Shown piece by piece: positions 1 to 10,859 of a stretch of DNA of 64,000 nt. A model generated the notes under the pieces. It saw nothing but the letters and a program-made list of their open reading frames with translations. It was not told the origin of the DNA and did not search any database. The stretch spans positions 4,040,599 to 4,104,598 of the forward strand of contig CAJSYZ010000004.1 of NCBI GenBank assembly GCA_910574455.1, written 5' to 3'. This DNA comes from Trichaptum fuscoviolaceum (taxonomy: Eukaryota > Basidiomycota > Agaricomycetes > Hymenochaetales > Trichaptaceae). Numbering within the stretch: position 1 is the stretch's first letter; each line of letters opens with the position of its first letter. Made by a program: the position numbers and the translations under genes.

Positions 1-3000
1 GGAAAGGATAGCAGGGATGCACGTAAACGCTATAAACATTGGATTAAGATCAATACTAAGTACGTAAGGATGAGGTGTAATCGAAGACTCACGTCCGCAA
101 GTTTCGGCGACGATAGCGATTGCAACCGTACTACATACACGACTCTGACGTTCTTGAACGCGCAGGTTCGTCAGTAACACAGATAAAACATCTTGAGGAC
201 CCAAGCTCTTCGCGATATAACCGAATGAGTTGACAGCGGCACGACGGATAGCCTTTTTGTGTGCCTTCAGTAGATCTAGCAGTTCGAAGCAAATACGCAT
301 CCATTCTCTTGCCGGTACGAATTCGGCACCACGGTCGGCTATACGACCAATCAAATTGATTGACGACTCCTGCACCTTCTCGTGTCGATTTCGGAGAATG
401 GGAGTCATACGCGGGACTGCAAAGTAAAAGATGGTTAGGACTGATTTCTATGCATGGTATGCAGATTGCAAAACTCACGAAGATCTTTCACAGGAGGATT
501 CATTTGGGTCATGCCGACAACATTCGCAATAGCACCAATGGCAGCGATGATACTACCCAAAGTATCTGGGTACTCCTCACCCAACTGTTCGAAGAGCACC
601 AGACCAAGTTTGCTGAGTAGTTGATCTTCACCGCACTGCTTAATCACAACTGCCAGTCGAGAGGTAAGATCAGCTGCTTGTTGACGGACCTTAGCGCTTT
701 TGTTGTTCAAACGCCAGAGGATAGTCGAAACGATCTGAACGAGGTATGGTTTGACGCGGATACCGAGGGCGTTAACCACTGTACCAAAGCCGTCTAACAT
801 GACCTGGTCTTCAGTCGTCTGTTCCTGGAACGAATAGATGATGCCGTCAACGAGTCGAACCTCCAGTCGTTCATCAATGTCCGAAGCGCCTAAGCCTTGC
901 ACAACCTTCGTAATCGTCTCCATAACCATCTTACGATACGGCTCTGCCTCATCCTTCAGGTCGTTGACAATCCTTCCGACAATCTCGGCTACGCCCGCCT
1001 TTTGTGCAAGCTCCACTGTTGTCTCTACGACTTGTTTGTAGTTTCTCCGATCAAGAGCCATACGGCGAACCCAGAATGACTTGAAGAAGTCCGGCAAAAT
1101 ATCTTGCTTGATGTATTGAGGAGTGACACCCTCCGTCGCAGCGCACTGTTTCACGACCTTCAGGACAATCTTCTTCATCTCCTCGTCAGATGTCTGGAAT
1201 TCACGAATGAGGATGACAGTCACTTCCTTGGTATAGTAGGAAGCATACTCAGGGTCCATAAGTGGGATGATGAATCCAATGGCCTTCAAAAAAGCAGCCA
1301 AACCCTTGCCACGATGGAGACGGATACCAAGCCACAGAGGCTTTAACACATTGTCGAAGGATTCGATACCGTAAGGTGCTGCGGCCTCAGCAAGAGCCGC
1401 GAGAGCCAGGGCAGTCATAGTGCGAACTTTCTGCTGCTCGTCTGTCAACCCATGAGCAACCGCGTCCACAAGATTACGAAGATGCGGAAGAACTGCACAT
1501 CCCATCATGATTGCGATCTGCTGAACAATACGAATGCCGGTGTGACGTGCCTGCCATGACTTCTTGCTCCGACAAACAGCCTTTAAGAACGGTAGTAGAG
1601 CTGGAATACCGAGTGCGGAAGCAACTACAGAGAACGCACGCGCAGTCGTGTTGCGCACGTATTCGTCGGCATGGTCAATATCCGGACGCATGGTCGAAAT
1701 CATGTGTGCCAGACCGGCAGCCTTGGACAAGTTAGAAATGATCTCGCGACCTTCAACACGCGCATAGTAATCTTCGTCAATGAGCAGGGGCTCGATGACG
1801 ACGAGGATTTTGTGCACGTACGGGCGGACAAGGTCATCGAGTTTATACAGCACACGATCAATGACCTTCACAAGTAAATGACGTTCTTGGTCCTCCAAAG
1901 TACGCTCCATGAGAAGGGGTAAAATTTTGTCAAAGAGTGGGCCAGCGCCGAACTCACGCGCCTTGTCCGTTATTTGCCTCAGTGCAGTTTTTCGAACTGG
2001 AGGCGTACCATTCTTGATTTTGAGCAGAAGTCGCATAATTTTACGCTCCTTCATTTCATCTACCGACAGCTGTGTCTCGTCCTCTTCCTTGAGAATCTTG
2101 GCGAAGTACTGTGCATCCTCAGCCTTGAAGAACGCTAAGCTACCGACACCTGGAATTTCTGTGGGAAGCTCAGGAGCTAGCCCGGCTGCTGCTGCTGCCG
2201 CCGCAGCATCCGAACCTTCCTGGATGTGAAAGCCAGCAAGTTCAGGTGCAGTTCCGGTCAAGAATTTTGGAGCTACTCGTAATGGAGCATAACCCGGCGG
2301 AGGAGTTACAATAACGTAGCCAGACGAAGGCAGTATCGCATCCAGTTCTTCGTCCGTAAGATACCGATTGTGTTTGTCTTCTTGCATGATGCCAGGAGCG
2401 TTCATAATGATCTTCTCCATCGGTTGTGCAGGCTCGGGAGCCGGAGCCTGATCCCAACGAGAACGTTTCGGCGTCTCTCCAACACTGACATCCGCTGGGG
2501 TTGCATCCCAACGCGATCGTCTTTTCTTTGGTGCAGCAGCGTCTAAGGCTTCTTTCGACCATTCACCAGTGTCCGGTTTGACATCATGGTTTTCCTTGTC
2601 ATCGGTGCCTTCAGACATATCCCAACGCCGTTTCCGTTTTGTACCTCCAGCGTTGGCATTTGCGGCGACAGCTTGTAAAAGCTTTTCAGCCTCTTCAAGC
2701 TCCTTTGCTGGGGGTGTTTTGTCGAGAGCAGCCTTGTCAATTCCCTCTTCCCGTTCCTTCTTCTCCTTCTCCTCAATAGCACGTCTGACCCTCTCCTCCT
2801 CCTTTTCTAACATCTGCAGTCTCATAGCATCCTTGTAGCCACCTTCCACTTCCATTCCCTCCTCCGCAGCTTTGAATGCATCGGCACTTTCGTTTGCTTG
2901 ACGTTGAAAACGACGATTGTGATAGTCGGATTGTCGGGCTGCGATCTGACGTTTCGATGCTGTTTCGGCGAATGGATCGAAGTTGTCCTCCTCCGCCATT

Positions 3001-3074
3001 TCCTCGAACTCCTTCAGCACATCCTTGGGTACTGTGAAGGAGTCAACAAGCCGTGGTGAACCTGGAGGAGACAT
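1..3074 (-). CDS. SF3B1: Splicing factor 3B subunit 1 (SF3B1/Hsh155), 5' part
   Basis: HEAT-repeat scaffold of the U2 snRNP SF3b complex, which clamps the branch-site duplex in the nucleus. Exons on the minus strand are 3074-479, 416-93 and 29-1 (introns 478-417 and 92-30, both GT-AG); the gene runs off the left edge, so the last roughly 200-300 residues are missing. The N-terminus carries RWD-type U2AF-ligand motifs (KRRWD, SRWD, SRWD) and the segment [15 protein letters not shown] that docks p14/SF3B6. From about residue 330 on, near-continuous HEAT repeats match the human protein closely, for example DEQQKVRT (human K700 site, lysine kept) and [10 protein letters not shown] (human K666 site, arginine here). 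The ATG is followed by an acidic, conserved start and lies 589 bp from the divergent hydrolase. Identity is secure; only the C-terminus is unseen. Confidence 0.97.
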
Positions 3075-3663
3075 TATGGTGGTCGTTGCAAAGAGAAAGT
3101 AGACAACTGCTGTTGCTCAACACTTTGCGAGTTCGGACACACTGTTTGTCATATTTAAACTCCGAAATGATGAATCATCCACTCAGGCTGCCACTGGCAG
3201 TGGCACTGCGTGCCCTGAGCCTGAGTGCAACCTGGCACTGGTCACTGGTCTCACTCAACTTGATCAACATGTGGGGACCTTTACTTCTAGCATACTTTAA
3301 ATGAAGTTGCAGATGGGGAGGAACATTCTAACTTGCATTGGAGCACTCTACCACTTCAAGTTATCACCTGATGCTACAGCTTGCGCTGTCGGTGAACTCT
3401 TGTTTCGACTTTACAGCCTTCCCAAATCCTATCACAGGCTTTCTTAAGATACCTCTGCTTGCGTCTATTAAAGTGACGTTCGTTGGCAATATCAGGACGA
3501 ACATTCACCCCATTCTAACTCCTGCTACTCCTCTTCAATGAATCTGGTCTCACAAGAAACAGGCCGTGGTATCCTTAATATGCAATCGGGGCAGCCGGCT
3601 TGCCGTTGACGAAAGACATAAGGCTTTGAACTTCAGTGCCCCTCTTGTCGAGCCCTACACATA
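3075..3663. promoter_or_regulatory. Divergent intergenic region between SF3B1 and hydrolase
   Basis: No gene is seen. As the only spacer between two divergent starts it must contain both promoters, but I see no convincing TATA box. Around 3185-3260 it contains the short palindromic words that recur across this genome's spacers (CACTGGCAGTG, CTGAGCCTGAG-like, ACTGGTCACTGGT). Confidence 0.5.
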
Positions 3664-4886
3664 ATGCCTACCATCACTATCGACCATGAAGGCCATTACC
3701 TTTATTACGAAGACAGGGGTGCTCCACAACTTTCAAGTAGTGGGATATATTCGACATTGATTATCGTTCATGGAACAGCTTTTCATAAAGGTACATAAAA
3801 GCACAACCACTCTATGCATACATTTACGTGCTAAATGAATTTTGTGCAACAGCTGTCTTCAACCGCCTCCTCCCGCTCGCACCCCAATATAACATCAGGC
3901 TTATTTTGGTGAACAGGCGGGACTATCCAAACTCGTCTCCGTATACAGACAAGGACCTAGAGAAGCTGAAATCCGCTGATGATCGGTTGCAAAATGGATT
4001 TGCGAAAGGACGCGCTGAAGAGTATGCTACGTTCATAAAAAAATTTGTGGAACAGGAGCGTATCCCAGAGATGACAGCTGACGGGAAGGATGGAGGAATA
4101 GTTTTACTATCTTGGTCGTCCGGGGTTGCGTACACTATACCTTTACTCTCGTTTGCCAACTGTCTTTCTGAAGATGTGAGGGACGCGATTGAACCTTATC
4201 TGCGCTCGTATGTTTCCTTCGGTGAGTGCGCTTAAGTCTGTTTTATTCACTAATTTCATCGTCAGAAAGATGCCGCACGATGGGTTCTTGGACTCCCGCC
4301 AATGGACCACGGGTTCGGCGTCTTACGAGACCCATCACTTTCCAAAGAAGAAAGAGTCGAACGCTTCAACGAGTGGGTCAGTGCATACTACACACACGCA
4401 AGTCTCACTTCACGGGATATCAACGACCTCCAGTTGTTCCCTGGAGCTGGTTCACCTCGAGGCACCGTTGCTCGCATGTCGAAGGAGGAGCTGAAGGAGG
4501 TCACATGTCCTGAAGCAGTCGAGCGTAGCGAAGCCGCTATACGTGGAATCAAACCCGAATTCTTTGCAGAACGCGTACGACTGGCTCTGTATGACGATAG
4601 GGCAGCCAAATACCTTCCAAAGTGTCGATTTGATGTGATTTACTGTGAGAAGACTGGGTGGGCAATGGTCGATTCGGCATGGGCTTTTCAGAAACTGAGG
4701 GAAAAGGCAGACGAGGAGGGGATCAAGGGAAGGCCATTGAAGATCTACATGATGCCAAACGCCAATCATTTCGTGAGTATGATCCTACGGTAGTGTTTGT
4801 CGTATCGGGAGCTAACCAAATTTCAGCCACATTGGGATCTCCCCGAAGAAACGATGAGGTTCTTTGCGGAAGTGATAAAAGCCTAA
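3664..4886 (+). CDS. Alpha/beta-hydrolase fold protein
   Basis: Predicted soluble alpha/beta hydrolase, 352 residues. Exons 3664-3790, 3853-4221, 4270-4772 and 4827-4886 give a continuous frame. The oxyanion-side HG motif appears near residue 37 (VHGT). The nucleophile elbow reads SWSSG (Ser131), a variant of GxSxG with the first Gly replaced by Ser. A C-terminal NANHF-PHWDLPE segment supplies the likely catalytic histidine (His332 or His335). Intron 2 must end at an AAG acceptor, because the nearer CAG four bases upstream breaks the frame. Substrate cannot be told; this family in agaricomycetes is large and mostly uncharacterised. It lies in tandem with the downstream MFS transporter, but nothing else suggests a pathway cluster. 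Confidence 0.85.
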
Positions 4887-5316
4887 GATCTACTGTAATT
4901 CAGTCACTGAGATGGAAAACAAAGATATACATAAATATGCAAGGCTCGTCGTTCTGTCCTTTGACTGTGCCCTTTTATCAATTACCAAGACAGATTGTTT
5001 GCAAATACTTAGTTGCGGAGCATGATGTGACAAGCATTAGGCCTGAGAACCCGGGTTTGAAGTCGCTTTAAATAAAGGACCTCCTCTGCCATATGTGCCA
5101 TGTGTGTAGAATTGACATGCGCTTCATATCTGAGCTAAAAACAGGACAAGAAGCAATGTACCATGAAGGTACATGATGAGGCGGGCCGAAGTTGCGTCCA
5201 CAATTAATTCCTATATCTGCTGCCCACACGCTATCTCCCGACTCATCTTCAAAGCTAAACCCCCATTTCGCTTCGCTAACTGCTCTGGTCTTCAGAAAGG
5301 TGGTGTTCGCGATCAT
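4887..5316. other. Intergenic spacer
   Basis: Spacer of about 430 bp between the hydrolase stop and the transporter start on the same strand. I see no further gene or repeat; it presumably holds the hydrolase terminator and transporter promoter. Confidence 0.4.
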
Positions 5317-7792
5317 ATGCATACTATTGACAAAAAGACTTTACCGCCTCAGGATGAAAAGCATCCGGAGGTCGTCACCCTCCAATCTGTGGACTCGAAA
5401 GACGCAGATGAAGCACTTGAGCTGGTAGGGTTGCGACGCGAATTGCACTTCAGTGAAGAGTACAATAAGAAGCTGCGAAGGAAGTTGGTTAGTCTCTTAT
5501 TTCTTTTGCGTTCGACAATTCTTCAATATTATCATAGGATTGGACTATTCCTCCCCTTTGCGCCGCTGTATATTTTACGCAATTTCTGTAAGTATCCACC
5601 CTCCGAAATAGTGGTCAACCCTCTGTAAGGACGTTCGATTCACAATGTGATCCCATAGAGACAAGAACTCACTTAATTACATGAGGTGAGCTAAATTTTC
5701 CGAATGGAGCCTTACAAGAATTCACCCCTCCCCTCTATGAAGTATCATGGGCTTCCCCATAACAGGGCAGGACTACAACCTTGTCGCTCTGGCGTTCTAC
5801 GTGGGATTCTTCGTATGGGAGTTTCCAACAGTCTACATCTCTCAACGTCTCAGGCTGGCAAAGTACCTAGGTAACGATCCTCTAAAGCAGCACGCGTACA
5901 GCCCGCACGTTTTGCCGATTGCTCATATTGAAAGTACAGGTGTAAATGTGGTATTATGGGGGATCGTACTTATGTGCCATGCCATCCCGAACACATTTGC
6001 TCCGTTTTTCGCCCTTCGGATTCTTCTTGGTGTGTCTTTCCTCTTTTTCTCACATAAAACTGTGTGATCTGAATCTTAATTTGGGTTTCGGTGGTAGGGA
6101 TGCTTGAGAGCTGTGTAGCTCCGATACTTATCCTCATAATATCGATGTTTTATAAGAAGAACGAGCAGGTAGGCTTATGTCTCTTTATTTGCTTGTGAGA
6201 ATGATACGCTCAATATTTTTGCCCTGTTCTGCAGTCCAGGAGAATATCATGGTTTTATGTGATGGTGAGATAAATGGACACAAATCATTGATGCACAGTA
6301 CATAACAATTTGATAATGCACTTGATAGAATGGCCTAACTCAGATCTTCGGAGGGTTCGTAGCCTACGTACGTTATCTCCCTTCCTCCCCCTACTCGAGA
6401 GTTTCAATCTTCCCCCCTCTTTCCTCTCACAGGGCATCTCATTCTCGACTTCCCGCTTCGCACCATACAAGATCCTCGTCCTCGTCCTCGGCGCCTGTGC
6501 GATTCTCGTCGGGATCGCCGTCCTCCTCTTCATGCCCGACTCGCCCGTGCACGCGTCGTTCCTTTCGCAAGAAGAACGGATCGCGGCGCTCGAGCTCGTG
6601 CGGGACGACCAGGGTGGGACGGAGAACGGGAAGCTGAAGAGGGCGCAGGTCGTAGAGGCGCTTCAAGATGTGAGGACCTGGTTGATTGTGTTAAGTACGC
6701 TTGTTAGTAAGTCTACGGCGATGTCACGGTACAACGTTTGCAGATGGCGAAGGTTGTGCTGATAGTCCTTGATTTATAGCAAGTATACCTAACGGAGGAT
6801 TTGGAAATTGTGAGTGGATTACCATTTGAAGCTCAATACTTTATTCAACTTCGACCCACAGACGGTGCTATCGTTGTGAAGGTATCATTACAATGTTGAT
6901 TCGTCAAATAATGAACGATACTAACTATGGCTACTATGATAGAGTTTCGGTTACACGTATGTCAAATCAAAAGGCCTTTGATAAATATTTCATTGAAAGT
7001 GATGGCCCAGGACAAAACAGACCCTTATACTACAAACACCGGGAGGTCTTATGGCTTCATTAGCAACTTTAGCCCTTGGGTGGTATTCGGACAAGAAGGT
7101 AGGTTTTCATCTTGTAATACTGTAAGAAAGAAGTGAATTCATGATTATTCACTAGAATGAAAGGATGGTACCCATTATACTGTCGATTATCCCGACAATC
7201 GTTGGAGCCGCAATGTTAGTAGGGCTAAACGGGTCAAATGAGAAGGGGGCTCTGCTTTTCGGTCAGTCTTCCTGAAATAATAATAATAGAGTAACTTCTT
7301 ATCGTAGATCACAGCGACGTACATCATCGGAATTTATGGCTCATCCCTTTCGCTCATCTACGCGTATAACGCAAGCAACACGAGTGGGCACACAAAAAAG
7401 CTTACCACAAATGCGCTCACGCTCTCCGCCTTCAGCCTCGCGAACATCGTCGGTACCGAGACCTTTCAGCCCAAGGACGCACCGTCCTTCACCCCTGGAA
7501 AGATCTCCATCCTCGTCCTGCTTTCCAGTCAAATCGGCATATGTCTTATACTAAGGTGGGTAAATGTGCGGATGAATGAGAAAAAGAGAGACGGGATAAG
7601 GGCTTTGAAGGAGAGTAATGGGTGGAGTGAGGAGGATGTGCGGAGGGAGAGGGAGAAGCATGCGTTTTTGGATTTGACGGATAAGCAGTAAGTCAGAGTT
7701 TGGACTTGCATTTCATTTGCAATTCATAAGACAAGATACTGACGTTAATTTTGTCCCATCGCAGAAATCCTTTCTTTGTGTACACGAACTAA
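5317..7792 (+). CDS. MFS transporter, Dal5/allantoate permease (ACS) family
   Basis: Plasma-membrane major facilitator of the anion:cation symporter family that includes yeast Dal5 (allantoate/ureidosuccinate) and Tna1. Sixteen exons: 5317-5487, 5538-5587, 5659-5685, 5743-5870, 5940-6029, 6098-6168, 6235-6264, 6344-6367, 6433-6706, 6780-6809, 6862-6881, 6943-6956, 7011-7098, 7156-7261, 7315-7687, 7765-7792; 1524 nt, 507 residues, all phases consistent. Family signatures in order: DWTIPPLCAAVYFTQFLDK (TM1), GQDYNLVALAFYVGFFVWEFP (TM2), SWFYVMQIFGGFVAY, the MPDSP loop, SIPNGGFGNYGAIVVKSFGY, and the C-terminal FLDLTDKQNPFFVY. Several exons are tiny (14, 20, 24, 27 nt). The substrate is not determinable from sequence; a carboxylate or amide of the allantoate/nicotinate type is usual. 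Confidence 0.93.
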
Positions 7793-9165
7793 GAGGGAAG
7801 ATCTTGGTCCCCTCAGATAACCTGATTCAGTGTTATTTGGTTTTTAAGTAGACCATTAACGAGGTCAACCGCATGTTGTGAAGTTACCCAGCCACGGTGT
7901 CTGGTGCTGTTTCGAAGGGTAGCACGTATCCAACGTCACTTCATAATGCATTCGATATTCACCTTTCGGTGCAACTTTAGTATAGCATTCAAATCCTGAG
8001 TTCTCCGCAGCGAAGTTCGAACAAATTGAGTGGTTGAAGGAAGAGTCCTGCAGCTCCTGCTTGGGCGCTTGAGCTTTCCTGCTATGAAGTGCAGCTTGCG
8101 GATTATCTCAAATTCGCCCGGTTTCGATCGAAAACTAATAATGGTTGACAGTCGATCCGTATGCTCTGCTGCTCAATAGATGACAATCGGCTCGGTGGTA
8201 CTGAATGAGACAGCGTAATGAAGTGTGCATTTATGTACCTTACTGCTCTTTGCAGCTCTATGCGGAATCTGAGAAATTTTGGAGGGCCTTTGTGACAGCG
8301 TGATAACTCGTGAGAACTTGTTAAACCCAAGTAGAGTACCATTTACAGGCCTTTGAGAACCCTTTTTAATGATTGTGTCGTCAGTGAAGTCATTGCCGAT
8401 ATGCCGGGAGCTGATTGATGACAATTATTGGCTGACCTGTAGCTCAGCCGGTTGCCACAAACTTCTCGGATCAGAAGGACCGGAGCAACCGATTAGTAGG
8501 ATTTCTATTTTTTGGGCGCTTTCATCAGGGAAACTTCCTTTTGCTTACGGCGACTGACGCGTCCTGACGCGTCCTGATTTGGCTGGCACCTGTCTGAAGG
8601 GTCGCTACTTCGTCTGAAAATACACTGATTGCCTTATCTCACTGAAATAAGGAGTGTTTCAGGATGCAAGCCGTCTCTCAGTGCATCAGAATGCAAGTCA
8701 GGATTTCAGTGCTCAAGTGTAATACATCAGGGATTGCTTACGGCGGCTGGCGCGTCCTGAAGCTTCCTTAAATGGGTTGAAGCGTTGTCATGCCTGCCTG
8801 AAGTGTTGCCTGGCTGCCTGATGGCCTTAAAACGGCGTTTCAGGACAAAACCAGTGCGTAAGGAGGGAAGCTGTACATCAGGTGGCAAGTCAGACTCAAG
8901 TGAGATTTACTACTACTACCACTACTGTACTCAAGTGAACTTGGACCTCTGTTTTGAGATTTCAAGCTACCTTCATCTTCATGACATCTTGAAAGCGACA
9001 GCAAACACCATTGACAACCTCAGTCTACAATGATCATTCAACGAGAAGCAATTCAATAATAGATACAAATCACGATGCTCCTGGCAACTTTTGAAGACAA
9101 GAGCATGCACTCAACAATTTACTCAACAAGATAACACCGTTAGCACTATTCAAACGGGCCTCAGC
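7793..9165. other. Gene-free spacer with degenerate repeat
   Basis: About 1.4 kb without a convincing gene; short frames here have no recognisable content. The stretch from about 8235 to 8790 belongs to a degenerate dispersed repeat annotated separately. Simple tandem GACGCGTCCT occurs at about 8559-8578. Confidence 0.5.
8235..8790 (-). repeat. Degenerate dispersed repeat, copy 1
   Basis: Read on the minus strand this stretch shares ordered blocks with 45590-45905 on the plus strand: CAGTAA after GCAAAGAG, GATTCCGCATAG, AAGGCCCT, AGTTTCCCTGATG, and scattered CCTTATTT...CAG and TCAGGACG words. The shared blocks are 10-17 bp, separated by diverged sequence. No ORF or clear termini; probably an old non-autonomous element. 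Confidence 0.5.
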
Positions 9166-10023
9166 CTACTCAATATCGAGCATTGGGAAGTGATGGATTA
9201 CTGTATCCGGTAAGGCCAAGGCATCTTGATTCAAGACGGAAGCAACAGCAAACGTGCTGTGCGCGTCGATTGCCGCATCTAATAGAGCAGATGCAAGTGA
9301 GAAGATGGTCAGCCTGAGTGACAACTTGAAAAGGATAACTTACAATGGACTTGAGCAGCCGACAGCTCAACTTCGGCCCAATTGCTCATCGTGACCAAGA
9401 CATCTTTTTCGATGTTTGTCTGCAGGAGCCTGCCCGCCATCTCCTCCAGTTTTATAAACGGTTGCGGAAACTTGAACCAGAGACGGGGGTTCAGAAGCAG
9501 CTGGAGCCAAGTTGGCGTTCTTGGCCAGAAATCGGGGTAAACGAAGCGCGCCCAATCTGTCAAATCGACACAGGAGGATACGGGAATGTCAAATTTATTC
9601 CTGATGCGAGTCGCATCACCTGCCAATTAGTTCAGTTATGCCGCATAATGAGAGAAGAAATGGGATTGTCGTATCAGCGATTCCTGCTGACACTTTCCAT
9701 ACAGTTTCATCACCTAATAATTGTTCCAATCTTGGGGGAAGAGCATTAAGTAGATGAGTCCGGAGGAGGAACACATGTTGCTGAACCGCGAGTTGGATGA
9801 GGTCCACGCGATATAGCTCTGGTGAGTTACTCGCCCATTCAATGTCGAGGGCAACGAAGCGTCGTTCCGGGGCATCCGGCAAGGAAGCATAGATGACGTC
9901 TACGGCATTCTCCATCGTCGCGGTGGTCAGACATACTTCAGGAACAAGAGGTCCGAGTGTATAACTGCGAAGTTGAAGAAGAGGCGTTGGCGGAACCCCC
10001 AGGTAGTCGAGGAGATGTTGCAT
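9166..10023 (-). CDS. WRN-type 3'-5' exonuclease domain protein (intron donor defective)
   Basis: DEDDy 3'-5' exonuclease fold like the WRN exonuclease domain. Exons 10023-9675, 9619-9344 and 9278-9166 give a 245-residue frame. The metal-binding motifs are all present: ALDIEW (ExoI Asp and Glu), GIAGDATRI (ExoII Asp) and YAAIDAHS (ExoIII Tyr-x3-Asp). The first intron (9674-9620, 55 nt) has a normal AG acceptor and branch-like region but begins AT-ACGA instead of GT; no other cut restores the conserved AGI-AGDAT junction. Unspliced, the protein would stop 14-15 codons later, after only the first motif. A CAG directly precedes the ATG, so an upstream exon is possible. Either a rare AT-AG intron or a recent donor mutation (GTACGA to ATACGA). 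Confidence 0.82.
9620..9674 (-). other. Non-canonical AT-AG intron
   Basis: Inferred intron of the exonuclease gene. It starts ATACGACA and ends TTGGCAG. It lacks the ATATCC start of U12 introns. Length and acceptor match the other introns in the window, several of which begin GTACG. Confidence 0.65.
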
Positions 10024-10859
10024 CTGTTTGTGAAGCTGGCAAAAAGTCAGTGCAGTGATTTTGAGAGGAAATAGAAAGTAAGCACGAATTTTTGCATCCT
10101 AGATATCCTCCTTTGTGTCCAAGGAAGTCTTCGCACGATGCGTACTCGAAGCACAGCATGGTCAATCAATAGGAGCATGTGTAGCCCCAACAGAATGTGA
10201 TAAAAGTTCATGGCGAAGGGTTGAGTGGGTGGGTGGGTGGCGGGGAGGGGCGACACCCACTCCGAGTTCACATTTATACAAAGCTCTTGCACGCATTTTT
10301 CTGATGCCTTATTCTTCTGGGAAAAGAAGAGAGGAATCTATCAGTGCATTGTACTATGGCTCGGATAAACCTCAAGCTGAACTGACAGGAGATAAGAAGG
10401 ATTTCTTATAGATGACTCGATTATGAGGCTTCTTTTCATTTTATGCACAAACAAACAAGAAAGTGAGTCAGGTTAACTCCGAAGAAGTCGGGAAGACATA
10501 GCTCACTACACAAGAAGCTGTTTCATCAGCTCTAGAAGGCAAAGCCACGAGTAAGCCGTCATACAATCAGTCATCCCTGGACACAACTCGAAACCGGAAC
10601 CATGCCGATATGGGAAATGGGATCAATGCACCCCAATCCGCTTTGAAAGAAGTAGATTGAATGAAGGCACGTTTCTTGACCTTAGAGCTGGGGGGATTGC
10701 GCTGTCGGCCGATAATCGACTTATTCTGCATATTGAAACCGAGCGATCTCCGTTTCGGCGGCAATGGTGGTGGCACAGAGGTGTTTGTCGTGGAATAGGA
10801 CATGACTACTTGAACGATATCTAAGATGAAGTAATACTTTTTCCCGTTTGATGCATTCG
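10024..10859. other. Spacer containing a G-quadruplex motif
   Basis: No gene is recognised. A G-rich run at 10227-10250 lies about 205 bp upstream of the exonuclease start and is annotated separately. Residual frames near 10567-10911 (minus) may be 3' debris of the neighbouring BCS1-like relic. Confidence 0.4.
10227..10250 (+). promoter_or_regulatory. G-quadruplex-capable G tract
   Basis: Three GGGT units followed by GGCGGGGAGGGG form five runs of at least three G with loops of one to four bases, fitting the standard quadruplex pattern. On the template strand of the exonuclease gene it is in the proximal promoter position. Confidence 0.55.

Noticed and set aside
3664..7792. Secondary-metabolite or catabolic cluster (hydrolase plus MFS transporter)
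   Set aside because: Only two genes, no biosynthetic enzyme or regulator nearby; the flanks are housekeeping or decayed genes.
9620..9674. U12-type AT-AC intron in the exonuclease gene
   Set aside because: Does not begin ATATCC, ends AG, and lacks a TCCTTAAC branch site; a mutated GT donor fits better.
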